37,635 nt of DNA from positions 1-37,635 of the forward strand of contig NZ_ATNM01000189.1 in assembly GCF_000427295.1 (NCBI RefSeq), given 5' to 3'. Positions within the stretch are counted from its first letter, which is position 1. Each line of letters starts with the position of its first letter. The notes under the pieces were generated by a model that was not told where the DNA came from, did not search any database, and saw nothing but the letters and a program-made list of their open reading frames with translations. The DNA comes from Cyclobacterium qasimii M12-11B (lineage in GTDB: Bacteria; Bacteroidota; Bacteroidia; Cytophagales; Cyclobacteriaceae). Below, piece after piece: positions 1 to 8,819 of the stretch. Both the position numbers and the translations under genes were made by a program.

Positions 1-401
1 TTCTCGTTTCTATTTACAACACAACATAAATATTTATATTTTTCTCAATCATATAATACAATTTCATAAATAATTAAAATAATAGTATTCAATTAACCTT
101 AAATAATACAATTTTATTCCAGTTTAAGGCTTAAAAAACTGAAATTCGGCCATATCTTTCTTTTATGGCATCTTTAAAAGTTACTATTATCCTGAAAGAA
201 GAATAAAAAGTACGTATATTTTTTTAATTAAAATAATAAAAAATTCCCGAATCAATAAAAATTTAGTGGTTCACAGGCGATTCTAAGAAATCAAAGTTGG
301 CCAAATGATTCCAATTATGGTTAAAAAACATTAAAGTTTTGCATCAGAATTGAATATTTCCGTAAAGGTATTTACTTTGCCATCCAGAAGAAGCAACAAC
401 A
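1..401. other. AT-rich intergenic region, no gene seen
   Basis: The stretch is very AT-rich and has no convincing reading frame on either strand. The last 50 bases before the gene at 402 contain TTTACTTTGCC (about 369-379), a weak match to the Bacteroidota -7 element, so the promoter of that gene probably lies here. Nothing else could be supported. Confidence 0.5.
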
Positions 402-1103
402 ATGAAAAAAAGCCCTTATCTATTACTTTTATTGCTATTAGCAGCCATTTGTATACTACACCCATTCACCACTAATGCCCAATCGGGCCCTAATCTAGGG
501 ACGACATCGGCCATGTTGGAAAATGCTTCAGCAGCCATGGATAAAGGAGATTATGAAAAGGCCAATGGGATTTTCCGGAATATTATCAATAGCAATCAAC
601 CTATTCCGCCCGATATGCCCTATTTGTTTTCAAAAACGTTATACGAATTGGGTCAATACCATAACAGCAATAGTTTTGTCAACAAATACCTCGATTTAAA
701 CGGTTTTAAAGGTACTTATTACAAACAGGCCAAAGCACTACAAACAGAATTGGCACATCCATTGGAAGAAATCGCTTCCTGCCAATATTGCGATGCCAGG
801 GGTTACAGGTATGGCATTTGTGAAACCTGCCATGGTGAAGGTAAAACAGAACAAGCTTGCTCACTTTGCCGGGGCCATGGTGTCATTGGCTGTAGCCGAT
901 GTGCAGGCGATGGAATGGTAACCAAGAAAAATGTCTTCAATATCATTGAGTATTTTGAATGTGAGCGTTGCTCGGGTAAAGGTAGGTTAACCTGTACCTC
1001 TTGTCATGGAACCTTGGTTGAAACAGATACCTGCCCTGTATGCGAAGGATCGGGACATACCCTTACCGAAGATTTGTGCGACCACACTGCGCCTGAAAAA
1101 TAG
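402..1103 (+). CDS. exported protein with DnaJ-type CXXCXGXG zinc-finger repeats
   Basis: The 233-aa protein starts with a clear signal peptide (MKK, a long Leu/Ala stretch, then TNAQ near residue 27), so it should leave the cytoplasm. Residues about 35-115 are helical and TPR-like. From about residue 127 there are seven CxxC units (CQYC, CETC, CSLC, CSRC, CERC, CTSC, CPVC), most followed by GxG as in the Cys-rich zinc-binding centre of DnaJ. No J domain (HPD motif) is present, so it is not DnaJ itself. A role as a zinc-stabilised periplasmic or surface folding or scaffold protein is inference. It stands alone, with a long gene-free region downstream. Confidence 0.75.
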   Translation: MKKSPYLLLLLLLAAICILHPFTTNAQSGPNLGTTSAMLENASAAMDKGDYEKANGIFRNIINSNQPIPPDMPYLFSKTLYELGQYHNSNSFVNKYLDLNGFKGTYYKQAKALQTELAHPLEEIASCQYCDARGYRYGICETCHGEGKTEQACSLCRGHGVIGCSRCAGDGMVTKKNVFNIIEYFECERCSGKGRLTCTSCHGTLVETDTCPVCEGSGHTLTEDLCDHTAPEK

Positions 1104-2740
1104 TCTTTTTGTTCTTAATCCTATAGAGCAATCCATTTTGCTAATTTCCATAAGGCCGGAATAAAATAAAAATTGGTAGGAATCCAGGTTAGCTGCCCTC
1201 CTTACTTTTTTACCGAGGTCTTAGAATTTCATTTACACTTTGCGGAGTTTTCACCACGGATTTTCGATGCGTATTGGAGAATTAGAAAATACAATTTCCA
1301 AAGGAATGATTTCAAGTCCCTGACAAAATGAAGCATTGCGGGCAAAATATCAACTAAGCCAACTGCGGCCCAACAGTATGACAGGAATTCAACTGTATTG
1401 AACTGAATTCAAAGGACTTAAATACCAGAAGGTACAAAATACTTTAAGCCGATTTAGCAATGCACAGGAGAGCATAAAATCAAAATCGGTACGTTGGATA
1501 GTTACCATATGGTACTAAAAAGTTGGACAAAGCTGCTTAAGGTAAATCAAGAAGCGCAATACGATCATTATTAGGAAATAGTTTATAAAGCAGGGCATTT
1601 AACGTGTTCATAGGCTAAGTTAAATTAAATATACAGTCATTCAACTCTATTGAACTGGGTTTAAACAAATTGAATAACTGCTGCTCTAAATCACATTAAG
1701 CTACAATTCAGTGAGCACTCGCAATCGCAAACTGACCTCATTTAATGTGCAATCAGAATCGTGGCCCAACTCCCCTGCTTATACCATTATCGCCCCTATG
1801 AAAAATTAACCCATTAACAATGTATTGACATAGACAAGTAAAGTTGAATTGGACCACCTGCTATATTAGGATTGGTAATTATTGTACGGTAATTCAAATT
1901 TACTGACTTAAATTCAATTATTTTGCAATTTACTGATCTAAAGTACTTTAACCCCATATCAAAAGGCATTCACAATTGCAATATTATACTGAAGACCGGA
2001 GAGATTTAACCCCTATTCATGCAAATAAAAGGCAACACTTTAGCTTAAATGGGTATGCGCATCTTGTTTATATCGAGAGGCCACAGCTTCAGCTACAGAA
2101 ATAGCGCCCTTAGAGCGTTATTAGGAAAATTAAACTTCACCTCCATTTCAAAGTATTAAGTTAAGTTATAAAGGTTATTACTTCCATTAGTGGCCTACTA
2201 ATAGGGTCACAGGAAAACAACTATTTGTCAACTGCATCATAACAAAGCTATGCCGGTAGGTAAAGTCAAAGGAATAAGCTGACTGGACGGTAATTCAAGC
2301 TTACTGACCTGAATTTAACACCTTTATGAATCAGTTGATTTAAAACACTTTAGGGCTTTATGCACTTTATTTTAGCTAAAGTAAATTGAAATATAGAAGC
2401 AGCCTCTTTTAATGAAACTATATCAATATTCTATGGATCAAAGTGCTGCTAGAGTAAGTGTGTTTAAGGAAGTGCAGGCTCAGAGGAAGTAATTTAATGA
2501 ACAAATAAACTATTAATGGTACTATTTTAGACATCAAGTCAATTTATTTAACCCTTACTCAAAATGTTGTAAGTGAGGAGCTTATCTATTTTCCTATACC
2601 GAATTAAAAAAGAAGTGGGCTTAGAAATGGACTTAAAATTCTTTGAAGGGAAACTGGCTTTTGGAATAAAAAACACCAGCAAAAGATCGACTATAGGTCA
2701 ATAAAAATGCCTTTTTCCTTCCACTTATTAGATCTGAGAC
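1104..2740. other. 1.6-kb gene-free region containing diverged repeats
   Basis: No reading frame of 60 codons exists on either strand between the zinc-finger gene and the terminator near 2747. Base composition is not much different from the neighbouring genes. The stretch holds four diverged copies of an ~80-bp motif (see the repeat entry). It could be a decayed multi-domain gene, a large noncoding RNA or a degenerate repeat array. I could not recognise a protein in any frame, even allowing frameshifts. Confidence 0.5.
1386..2360 (+). repeat. four diverged direct repeats of about 70-80 bp
   Basis: Copies begin near 1386, 1638, 1886 and 2288, so the spacing is about 250, 250 and 400 bp. Each opens with a small inverted repeat built on ATTCAA...TTGAA or AATTCA...TGAATT and continues into a CTTAA/CTAAA and ACTTTAG/ACTTTAA segment about 50 bp later. 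The last two copies are the most alike: both begin ACGGTAATTCAA and carry TTACTGAC and ACTTTA at matching positions. Copies one and two share TTCAACTsTATTGAACTG. The similarity was judged by eye. Confidence 0.5.
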
Positions 2741-2746
2741 ATAAAA

Positions 2747-2773
2747 AAAAGGCCTGAATGGTTCAGGCCTTTT
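2747..2773. terminator. bidirectional intrinsic terminator
   Basis: A perfect 12-bp inverted repeat (AAAAGGCCTGAA / TTCAGGCCTTTT) with a 3-base loop lies just downstream of the TPR gene stop. It has a run of A on the left side, which reads as U on the minus strand, and T on the right. It should end the dapD-TPR transcript and anything coming from the left. Confidence 0.85.
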
Positions 2774-2799
2774 GTAAATTACAGATGATCGTAAAACGA

Positions 2800-3402
2800 T
2801 TATCTACAGTATTTCTTAATTGATTCATTTGCTGGCTGATAATCGTTCTTTACAGCCGCTTTAAAATCCTTACAAGCATTTCCTATATTGTCGGTGGCTG
2901 CATAAAGCATGCCCCTGTAATAATAGGCCTGTCCATTGGTAGGACTCATTTTGATGGCTGTATTGTATTCTCTCAAAGCTTCTTTAACATTGCCCAGCTT
3001 GTGCATGGACCTTGCTTTAAGGAAATAGGCCATTGCTGGTGCGCCAGAGACGGAAACAGCATTGTCCGCATACATAAGCGCCAATTCTGGTTTGTCATTG
3101 TTATGGTACAAATTAGAAAGGCTCAAAAGTATTTGCGTGTTATTAGCATCTTGCTTCAAAGCTTCCTTGAAGCTTTCCTCTGCCTTTTGAAAATCATCCA
3201 GCTCTTCATGTGCCCTGCCTTTATTGTACAGTACTTTAACATTGTTGGGCTTGTTTTTCAAGTAACTGGTATAAGCCACAATTGCTTCCTTGTACTGCCC
3301 ATCATTGTAAAACGCGTCTCCTTTATTAGAAGAACCGCTACCGCAAGCCACAAATAATGAGGCCAACAGAAATATGCTTAATAGGTTTTTAATTGAAATC
3401 AT
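2800..3402 (-). CDS. TPR-repeat lipoprotein
   Basis: The 200-aa product has a lipoprotein signal peptide with lipobox LFVAC (Cys about residue 20), followed by Gly/Ser residues and then four to five tetratricopeptide repeats (residues ~28-195; repeated pattern of G-x-A-x-Y/F and AY..L...P). TPRs bind other proteins, so this is probably a periplasm-facing adaptor. It begins 14 bases after the dapD stop, on the same strand, so the two are probably cotranscribed and share the terminator at 2747-2773. The specific partner cannot be read from the sequence. Confidence 0.85.
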   Translation of the reverse strand: MISIKNLLSIFLLASLFVACGSGSSNKGDAFYNDGQYKEAIVAYTSYLKNKPNNVKVLYNKGRAHEELDDFQKAEESFKEALKQDANNTQILLSLSNLYHNNDKPELALMYADNAVSVSGAPAMAYFLKARSMHKLGNVKEALREYNTAIKMSPTNGQAYYYRGMLYAATDNIGNACKDFKAAVKNDYQPANESIKKYCR

Positions 3403-3416
3403 ATAATAAATTGAAA

Positions 3417-4232
3417 TTAGACTGCTACACTATTATCTCTGAGGGCATCATTGAGAGAAGTCTTTAAATCTGTTGAGGCCTTTCTTTGACCAATGATAAG
3501 TGCACAAGGAACCTGGTAGTCTCCTGCCTTAAACTTTTTATTTAAGGTTCCTGGTATAACTACTGATCTATCAGGAACATATCCTTTATACTCAATAGGC
3601 TCATCGCCTGTAACATCAATGATTTTAGAACTTGCAGTAAGGGTAACGCCTGCCCCAATGACAGCCTCTTTACCTATTCTTACTCCCTCTACTATGATAG
3701 CCCTGGACCCAATAAAAGCACCATCTTCAACGATGACAGGTGCTGCTTGAATAGGCTCCAAAACGCCTCCTATACCTACGCCACCACTAAGGTGAACGTT
3801 CTTACCTATCTGCGCACAAGATCCAACAGTAGCCCAGGTATCCACCATGGTTCCACTGTCTACATATGCACCGATATTTACATAGGAAGGCATCATCACC
3901 ACACCCCTTGCAAGAAACGCGCCATATCTGGCAATAGCATGAGGAACCACTCTTATACCCTGCTTAGCATAATTGGTTTTAAGGGCCATTTTATCATGAA
4001 ACTCAAAAGGTCCAACCTCTATTGTTCTCATTTTTTGTATCGGAAAATACAGGATTACAGCTTTCTTTACCCAATCATTTACTTTCCAGGAACCATCTTC
4101 TGCAGGCTCTGCTACCCTAAGTTTGCCATTGTCCAGGTCAGCAATCACAGTTTTAATTGCTATTTGAACGTCTTTTTCATTTAATTGCTCCCTGTTGTCC
4201 CAGGCTTTTTCAATAATATGCTGTAAATCCAT
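3417..4232 (-). CDS. dapD: 2,3,4,5-tetrahydropyridine-2,6-dicarboxylate N-succinyltransferase
   Basis: DapD succinylates tetrahydrodipicolinate in the succinylase branch of lysine and diaminopimelate biosynthesis. The 271-aa protein has the family's usual length. It has an N-terminal helical domain (1-~100) and a left-handed beta-helix made of hexapeptide repeats (~105-235), seen as [LIV]-G-x-x-x-x steps such as VNIGAY, ATVGSC, GVGIGGVLEP and VIGAGVTLTASS. The characteristic GGVLEP and GSRAIIVEG segments are present. It is intact, with no signal peptide. It is divergent from the glycosyltransferase gene with only 36 bases between the starts. Confidence 0.96.
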   Translation of the reverse strand: MDLQHIIEKAWDNREQLNEKDVQIAIKTVIADLDNGKLRVAEPAEDGSWKVNDWVKKAVILYFPIQKMRTIEVGPFEFHDKMALKTNYAKQGIRVVPHAIARYGAFLARGVVMMPSYVNIGAYVDSGTMVDTWATVGSCAQIGKNVHLSGGVGIGGVLEPIQAAPVIVEDGAFIGSRAIIVEGVRIGKEAVIGAGVTLTASSKIIDVTGDEPIEYKGYVPDRSVVIPGTLNKKFKAGDYQVPCALIIGQRKASTDLKTSLNDALRDNSVAV

Positions 4233-4268
4233 AAATTTAATATTAGCTTAGTTTGATTTTTCAATTTT

Positions 4269-5384
4269 ATGTCTAAAAAAGTCCCCCTTATAATAGCTTC
4301 TGTCCTCAAACCAGTGGATGATTCCAGAATGTTGTATAAGCTGGGATTTTCAATTCGTGAAACAAATAAATACGACCTTAACATCATAGGGTTTTCAACA
4401 AAAAAAACGCCTAAGGTCAAAAAAATACGACTTATTGAAATTTTTTCCGGCTCAAGAACGCATCCAGCCCGTTTATTAGTCCCATTTAAGTTCCTCAAGC
4501 AGCTTTTCAAAATAAAACCGGCGGTCGTCATTGTGACCACTTTTGAGCTGCTTCCAGTAGCTACTATAGGCAAATGGCTGCTTTCTTACCGACTTATTTA
4601 TGATGTTCAGGAAAACTACGTCAAAAACGTAACCTATAACCAAACATTGCCTCCTTTAGGGCGTATTTTGGGTATATCAATGGTTAAAATTTCAGAAAAG
4701 TTCAGTCAACATGCAATTGATCATTACCTATTTGCTGAGCAATGCTACGTTTCCGAAATGCCTACCATTAATAAGCATACAGTAATAGAAAATAAAGCGG
4801 CAATTCCTGCCCTTTTTAAGCCTTCTTTCCGACTGTCTAATTCCAATGCTCCCCACTTTATCATCAGTGGCACCATTACGGCTGTATACGGGGTTATTCC
4901 TGCCATTCATTGGTTCCTGCAACTTAACCAACACCTTCCAAAGTCAAAATTAACGATAGTAGGGCATTGTCCCATGAAGGATTTTGCCAGGGAACTGGAA
5001 CAAAATTATGGTGCCATTAAAGGAATTAAGCTGGAGCTTTCACAAGATCCACTGCCTGCAAGTTACATTCAGGAGAAGATAAAACTGGTAGATGTACTGT
5101 TATTGCCCTACCTATTACTGCCAAGTATAAAGGATAAGATCCCTACCAAACTCTATGAAGGAATTGCCTCACAAAAGGTGATTCTAATGGCTGACAATCC
5201 ACTGTGGAAAACCATTGTGGATAAGTATCCCGCAGGAATGTGCATTGATTTTTCAGCCACAGAGAAGGCACATTCAGTGTGGAAAACCCTATTAAACCTT
5301 GATTTCTACCAGTTTCCGCCAGATGCAAGTATTGATTGGCAGGTAGAAAGTCGAAAATTTCAGCATTTAATTCAAAATATTTAG
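4269..5384 (+). CDS. GT-B type glycosyltransferase (GT4-like)
   Basis: The 371-aa protein has no signal peptide and the two-lobed layout of GT-B glycosyltransferases. The N-terminal half includes VVIVTTFELLPVA and YDVQENY, comparable to acceptor-side segments of surface glycan transferases. The C-terminal half includes KLTIVGHCP and a donor-side KLYEGIASQKVILMADNP, matching the usual E-x7-E-like region in which the second acidic residue is not conserved. It probably adds a sugar to a surface polysaccharide or lipid; donor and acceptor cannot be inferred. It is a lone gene, divergent from dapD. Confidence 0.75.
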   Translation: MSKKVPLIIASVLKPVDDSRMLYKLGFSIRETNKYDLNIIGFSTKKTPKVKKIRLIEIFSGSRTHPARLLVPFKFLKQLFKIKPAVVIVTTFELLPVATIGKWLLSYRLIYDVQENYVKNVTYNQTLPPLGRILGISMVKISEKFSQHAIDHYLFAEQCYVSEMPTINKHTVIENKAAIPALFKPSFRLSNSNAPHFIISGTITAVYGVIPAIHWFLQLNQHLPKSKLTIVGHCPMKDFARELEQNYGAIKGIKLELSQDPLPASYIQEKIKLVDVLLLPYLLLPSIKDKIPTKLYEGIASQKVILMADNPLWKTIVDKYPAGMCIDFSATEKAHSVWKTLLNLDFYQFPPDASIDWQVESRKFQHLIQNI

Positions 5385-5507
5385 GGTTCCTCTCCTAAGA
5401 AAAAAGCCCCAATTGTACTTTTCCAATTCGCCTATTTCGGGCGTAGATTATTTATTTTAACAATTTTACTGTTTATAAATAGATGAATAACAATGTGTTA
5501 ATGGATT

Positions 5508-5523
5508 TTTAGACAAGACTAAA
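5508..5523 (+). promoter_or_regulatory. distal DtxR/MntR-family operator
   Basis: The sequence TTTAGACAAGACTAAA is an inverted repeat (TTTAG...CTAAA) with the architecture of DtxR/MntR-family boxes. It differs at one position from the copy at 5607-5622, 99 bp downstream. The regulator encoded just after is the obvious ligand. Confidence 0.7.
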
Positions 5524-5606
5524 TAATTTTATATGATAATCTAAATTTTAGAAAAAGTTAAGAACACAGTTATCCACAGGTGATTTAGACTGAAATTAAA
5601 CATTTT

Positions 5607-5622
5607 TTTAGACAAGCCTAAA
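5607..5622 (+). promoter_or_regulatory. proximal DtxR/MntR-family operator overlapping promoter
   Basis: The sequence TTTAGACAAGCCTAAA is a second copy of the operator, placed four bases before the -7 element at 5626. Binding here would block RNA polymerase, so the regulator probably represses its own gene in response to metal. Confidence 0.75.
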
Positions 5623-5625
5623 TCA

Positions 5626-5633
5626 TATATTTG
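5626..5633 (+). promoter_or_regulatory. Bacteroidota -7 promoter element
   Basis: TATATTTG matches the phylum's TAnnTTTG element exactly. It lies 16 bases before the ATG at 5649, implying a very short leader. Confidence 0.65.
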
Positions 5634-5648
5634 TGGAAATTTCACATT

Positions 5649-6320
5649 ATGATAAGCTTAAGTCCAGCTGAGGAGAATTATTTGCGAACCATTTACAATC
5701 TGATCGCTGAGGGGTTGGAAAAGGTGTCCACAAATGAGATCTCTGCAGCTGTCAATACCAAGGCAGCATCCGTAAGTGATATGCTAAAGAAACTGGCGGA
5801 AAAAGAGTTGATCGATTACCGCAAATACTATGGCGTGAGCCTTACAGAAGAAGGAAGGAAAAGAGCCCTACACATCATTAGAAGGCACCGCTTGTGGGAG
5901 GTGTTTTTGGTGGACAAATTAAAATTCAGTTGGGATGAGGTCAATGTCATTGCAGAAGAATTGGAACACGTAAAGGCTCCCCTTTTGGTCCGTCGTCTGG
6001 ATGAATACCTGGGCTTTCCCAAATTCGATCCACATGGAGATCCGATCCCGGATGAATTCGGAGAATTAAGTAGCAAGCCTAGAATCTTACTACAGGAAGT
6101 ACCGGTTGGGCAGAGTGGAAAAATCGTTTCTGTTAGCGACAGTAGCGCAGCCTTTTTAAAATACCTTGACAAGGTTGGGATCTATATTGGCGCAAAGGTC
6201 CTTGTCTTAGAAAAAACAGATTATGATGGCTCTCAGGAATTGTTCATCGACAACCAGAAAAAGGTTTTCGTCTCCAAAGAAGTCGCTGGCAATATTCAGG
6301 TAATGCTCCACCCCTCGTAG
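5649..6320 (+). CDS. DtxR/MntR-family metal-dependent transcriptional regulator
   Basis: The 223-aa protein has an N-terminal winged helix (residues ~1-65; SPAEENYLRTIYNL, then the recognition helix in a KAASVSDMLKKL segment). A dimerisation/metal-binding domain follows (~66-135; LWEVFL, EELEHV, and HGDPIP near residue 127), then a C-terminal FeoA/SH3-like domain (~145-215; LLQEVPVGQSGKI). These are the hallmarks of iron- or manganese-sensing repressors. I chose ATG 5649 over an upstream in-frame start at 5631 because the latter lies inside the promoter and adds residues outside the family alignment. The two operators directly upstream point to autoregulation. Which metal it senses is not decided by the sequence. 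Confidence 0.9.
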   Translation: MISLSPAEENYLRTIYNLIAEGLEKVSTNEISAAVNTKAASVSDMLKKLAEKELIDYRKYYGVSLTEEGRKRALHIIRRHRLWEVFLVDKLKFSWDEVNVIAEELEHVKAPLLVRRLDEYLGFPKFDPHGDPIPDEFGELSSKPRILLQEVPVGQSGKIVSVSDSSAAFLKYLDKVGIYIGAKVLVLEKTDYDGSQELFIDNQKKVFVSKEVAGNIQVMLHPS

Positions 6321-6404
6321 TCTGATGGAACCGAATTTAACCTTTATAGGTTCTTTTGAATCTTAGCTTGACAATTGTTCGTTATATAAGGACACTTCAT
6401 AGGA

Positions 6405-6440
6405 GACAATGACAAATTTTAGAAATTTGATCAAATTGTC
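6405..6440. promoter_or_regulatory. nested inverted repeat upstream of the thioredoxin gene
   Basis: An outer pair GACAAT / ATTGTC (6405-6410, 6435-6440) encloses an inner perfect pair CAAATTT / AAATTTG with a three-base TAG loop (6413-6429). It ends 45 bases before the next start codon. It lacks a T tract, so an operator or a hairpin in the leader is likelier than a terminator. Confidence 0.4.
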
Positions 6441-6485
6441 GATTTAAGAAAAAACAGCTATAAGAAATAACTAATTGAAGAAACA

Positions 6486-6938
6486 ATGAAAAAAATAGTA
6501 GGACTAGTGGTGTTGCTGGTTTTTGTTCAGCAACTGGCCAATGCCCAGAAAAATTCAATAGAATGGCACAGTTTTGAGGAAGTCATTGAGAAGACAGCCG
6601 AAAACCCGAAAATGATTCTTGTGGATGTGTACACCGACTGGTGCGGTTGGTGCAAGAAAATGGATAGAAATACTTTTACAGACCCTAAGGTCATAGCCTA
6701 TGTAAATGAAAATTTTTATGCCGTAAAGCTAAATGCGGAAGACAGGAAGAAGAAGTTTGAATTCAAGGGAGAAGAATACAACGGTCAAACGATGGCCAGG
6801 CAAATGAAGGTAAGGTCTTACCCCAATTTTGTCATCATGGATTCGGCCATGGAAAGCATCACTCAACTTCCTGGTTATAGAGAACCGGATAACTTTGTGA
6901 GTTCTTTAAAATCTTTACTCGAAAATTTCGCTCATTAA
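6486..6938 (+). CDS. secreted thioredoxin-fold protein
   Basis: The 150-aa protein has a signal peptide ending near ANAQ (residue 21) and a thioredoxin fold with the redox motif WCGWC (Cys53 and Cys56) preceded by VDVYTD. The cis-Pro segment is VRSYPNFV. This resembles the DUF255/thioredoxin_7-type periplasmic reductases common in Bacteroidota, which reduce disulfides or support cytochrome maturation. Its stop codon overlaps the mnmE start by one base (TAATG), so the genes are translationally coupled although the functions appear unrelated. Confidence 0.88.
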   Translation: MKKIVGLVVLLVFVQQLANAQKNSIEWHSFEEVIEKTAENPKMILVDVYTDWCGWCKKMDRNTFTDPKVIAYVNENFYAVKLNAEDRKKKFEFKGEEYNGQTMARQMKVRSYPNFVIMDSAMESITQLPGYREPDNFVSSLKSLLENFAH

Positions 6939-8320
6939 TGGCCCAGAATTTTAGTCAAAAAGAAGACACCATCATTGCATTGGCCACACCTCAAGGTGTA
7001 GGTGCCATCGCTGTTATTAGACTTTCCGGAAAGGATGCCCTAAAGCTGGCCAACGAAGTTTTTTACGGCAAAGACCTGGAGCAACAGGAAAGTCACACCA
7101 TTCATTTCGGTACCATTCGAGATGAAAAGCGGGTAATCGATGAAGTGCTGGTTTCTTTATTCGTTGCCCCTAAGTCTTTTACCAAAGAAAACGTGGTAGA
7201 AATCTCTACTCACGGCTCTTCTTATATCATCAATCAAGTAATAAAATTGCTGGTCAGAAAGGGGGCCCGCCCTGCCCTACCCGGCGAATTTACGCAACGC
7301 GCTTTTTTAAATGGACAGTTTGACCTGGCCCAGGCAGAAGCTGTTGCCGACCTTATCCATAGTGATTCCGAGGCTTCTCATCAGGCAGCCATGAACCAAA
7401 TGCGGGGTGGATTTTCTGGAGAAATCGCCAGTCTTCGTACCCAGTTGATTCATTTTGCTTCCATGATAGAACTTGAACTCGACTTTACAGAGGAAGATGT
7501 AGAATTTGCCAGCAGAGATGATTTGAGGATTCTTGTAGAAAAATTGCTCCGTGTTGTGGAGCAATTGATCAGCAGTTTTGACTTGGGCAATGTGATAAAA
7601 AATGGAGTTCCTACCGTAATTGCCGGAAAACCAAATGCAGGTAAGTCCACCCTACTCAACGCCTTACTCAAGGAGGAAAAAGCCATTGTATCCGATATCG
7701 CAGGAACCACCCGTGACTATATTGAAGATGAAATCAATATAGGAGGCGTGATTTTCAGGTTTACAGATACGGCTGGAATTAGGGAAACCACTGATACTTT
7801 AGAAGCCATAGGTGTAAGCAGAACACATGAGAAAATGAAGACTGCTTCACTGATCCTCTATCTATTTGATTTGGGAGACACCGACATGGTTGAGATCAGC
7901 AAAGACATCAACAAACTGGAAAACATGGGCATTCCCTTCCTTAAAGTAGCCAATAAGGTAGACAAGGCCAATCCATTATTTATCAATGAATTAACAAAGG
8001 CTCATCCCGACACTATTTTCATTTCTGCAGGTAAGAAAGAAAACCTGGAAACCTTAACTGACCGAATTTTGGCACTGGTCAATTTGGACAAATTCAGAAC
8101 CGGAAACACCATCGTTACCAATATTCGCCACTACGATTCCCTTACTCGAACCCGTCAATCCCTGCTAGATGTCTTAACAGGTCTGGACGAAGAAGTAACC
8201 AATGATTTTCTGGCCATGGACATCCGCCGCTCTTTATATTTCCTGGGTGAAATCACCGGCGAGATCACCACCGATGACCTACTGGCCAATATTTTCAGCA
8301 AGTTTTGTATTGGAAAGTAG
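6938..8320 (+). CDS. mnmE: tRNA uridine-5-carboxymethylaminomethyl(34) synthesis GTPase
   Basis: MnmE, with MnmG, modifies the wobble uridine of several tRNAs. The 460-aa protein is full length. It has an N-terminal tetrahydrofolate-binding domain (~8-125; ATPQGVGAIAVIRLSG), a helical domain, and an inserted G domain with G1 GKPNAGKS (230-237), a TTRD switch, G3 DTAG (277-280) and G4 NKVD (~342-345). The C-terminal FCIGK carries the conserved catalytic Cys. The frame is intact throughout. It overlaps the thioredoxin stop by one base. Confidence 0.97.
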   Translation: MAQNFSQKEDTIIALATPQGVGAIAVIRLSGKDALKLANEVFYGKDLEQQESHTIHFGTIRDEKRVIDEVLVSLFVAPKSFTKENVVEISTHGSSYIINQVIKLLVRKGARPALPGEFTQRAFLNGQFDLAQAEAVADLIHSDSEASHQAAMNQMRGGFSGEIASLRTQLIHFASMIELELDFTEEDVEFASRDDLRILVEKLLRVVEQLISSFDLGNVIKNGVPTVIAGKPNAGKSTLLNALLKEEKAIVSDIAGTTRDYIEDEINIGGVIFRFTDTAGIRETTDTLEAIGVSRTHEKMKTASLILYLFDLGDTDMVEISKDINKLENMGIPFLKVANKVDKANPLFINELTKAHPDTIFISAGKKENLETLTDRILALVNLDKFRTGNTIVTNIRHYDSLTRTRQSLLDVLTGLDEEVTNDFLAMDIRRSLYFLGEITGEITTDDLLANIFSKFCIGK

Positions 8321-8819
8321 GCTTACTCTTTTTATACATAATATTTGAATGAGGTACCTCAACTGGAATGCTTGCATGGAGGTTTCCCAGATGGAATTCG
8401 AAAAAGCCCCATTACGTTTTCAGATACACAAAATGAAAACCATTATTTTCTCCTCTACCTTGCATTTTAATGATGGTATATGAACATCTGGCATTACCGA
8501 AAGATTTCATTATTTATTTTTCCAAAAATAAATCAAAAATTTCTACAGCTGTCTCCAATCAGAATAAATTTTAGGGAAAATAACCATATGCCTGATATTT
8601 AAGCATAAAAAAAGGTGCTTATTCAACTATATGGCTTGGAAAGTAGGCAGAAACAACTTAACAATAAATCAATTTTTTCTATTTTTTACCATTTAAGGTG
8701 TAAATTCACATCACCCCAGAACAGCTCCTAAATTGCTATTTTTGGATATGGCCATGCTTATTGATGTGTGAAACAAGTTGAACAGTAGAAATTTGAGTGA
8801 AATTTACGGAACAACTTTT
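8321..8819. other. intergenic region with a possible promoter
   Basis: No gene is seen in 500 bp. TATTTTTG near 8733-8740 fits the TAnnTTTG promoter element and lies about 80 bases before the RhuM-Fic gene. No clear terminator for mnmE is visible. Confidence 0.35.

Noticed and set aside
1386-2360. the repeats as a CRISPR array
   Set aside because: Units are too diverged and too far apart, spacers are not of equal length and no cas genes are present.
4181-4573. 130-codon minus-strand frame
   Set aside because: It is antisense to the glycosyltransferase start and the dapD start; composition follows the real genes, and no family features are seen.
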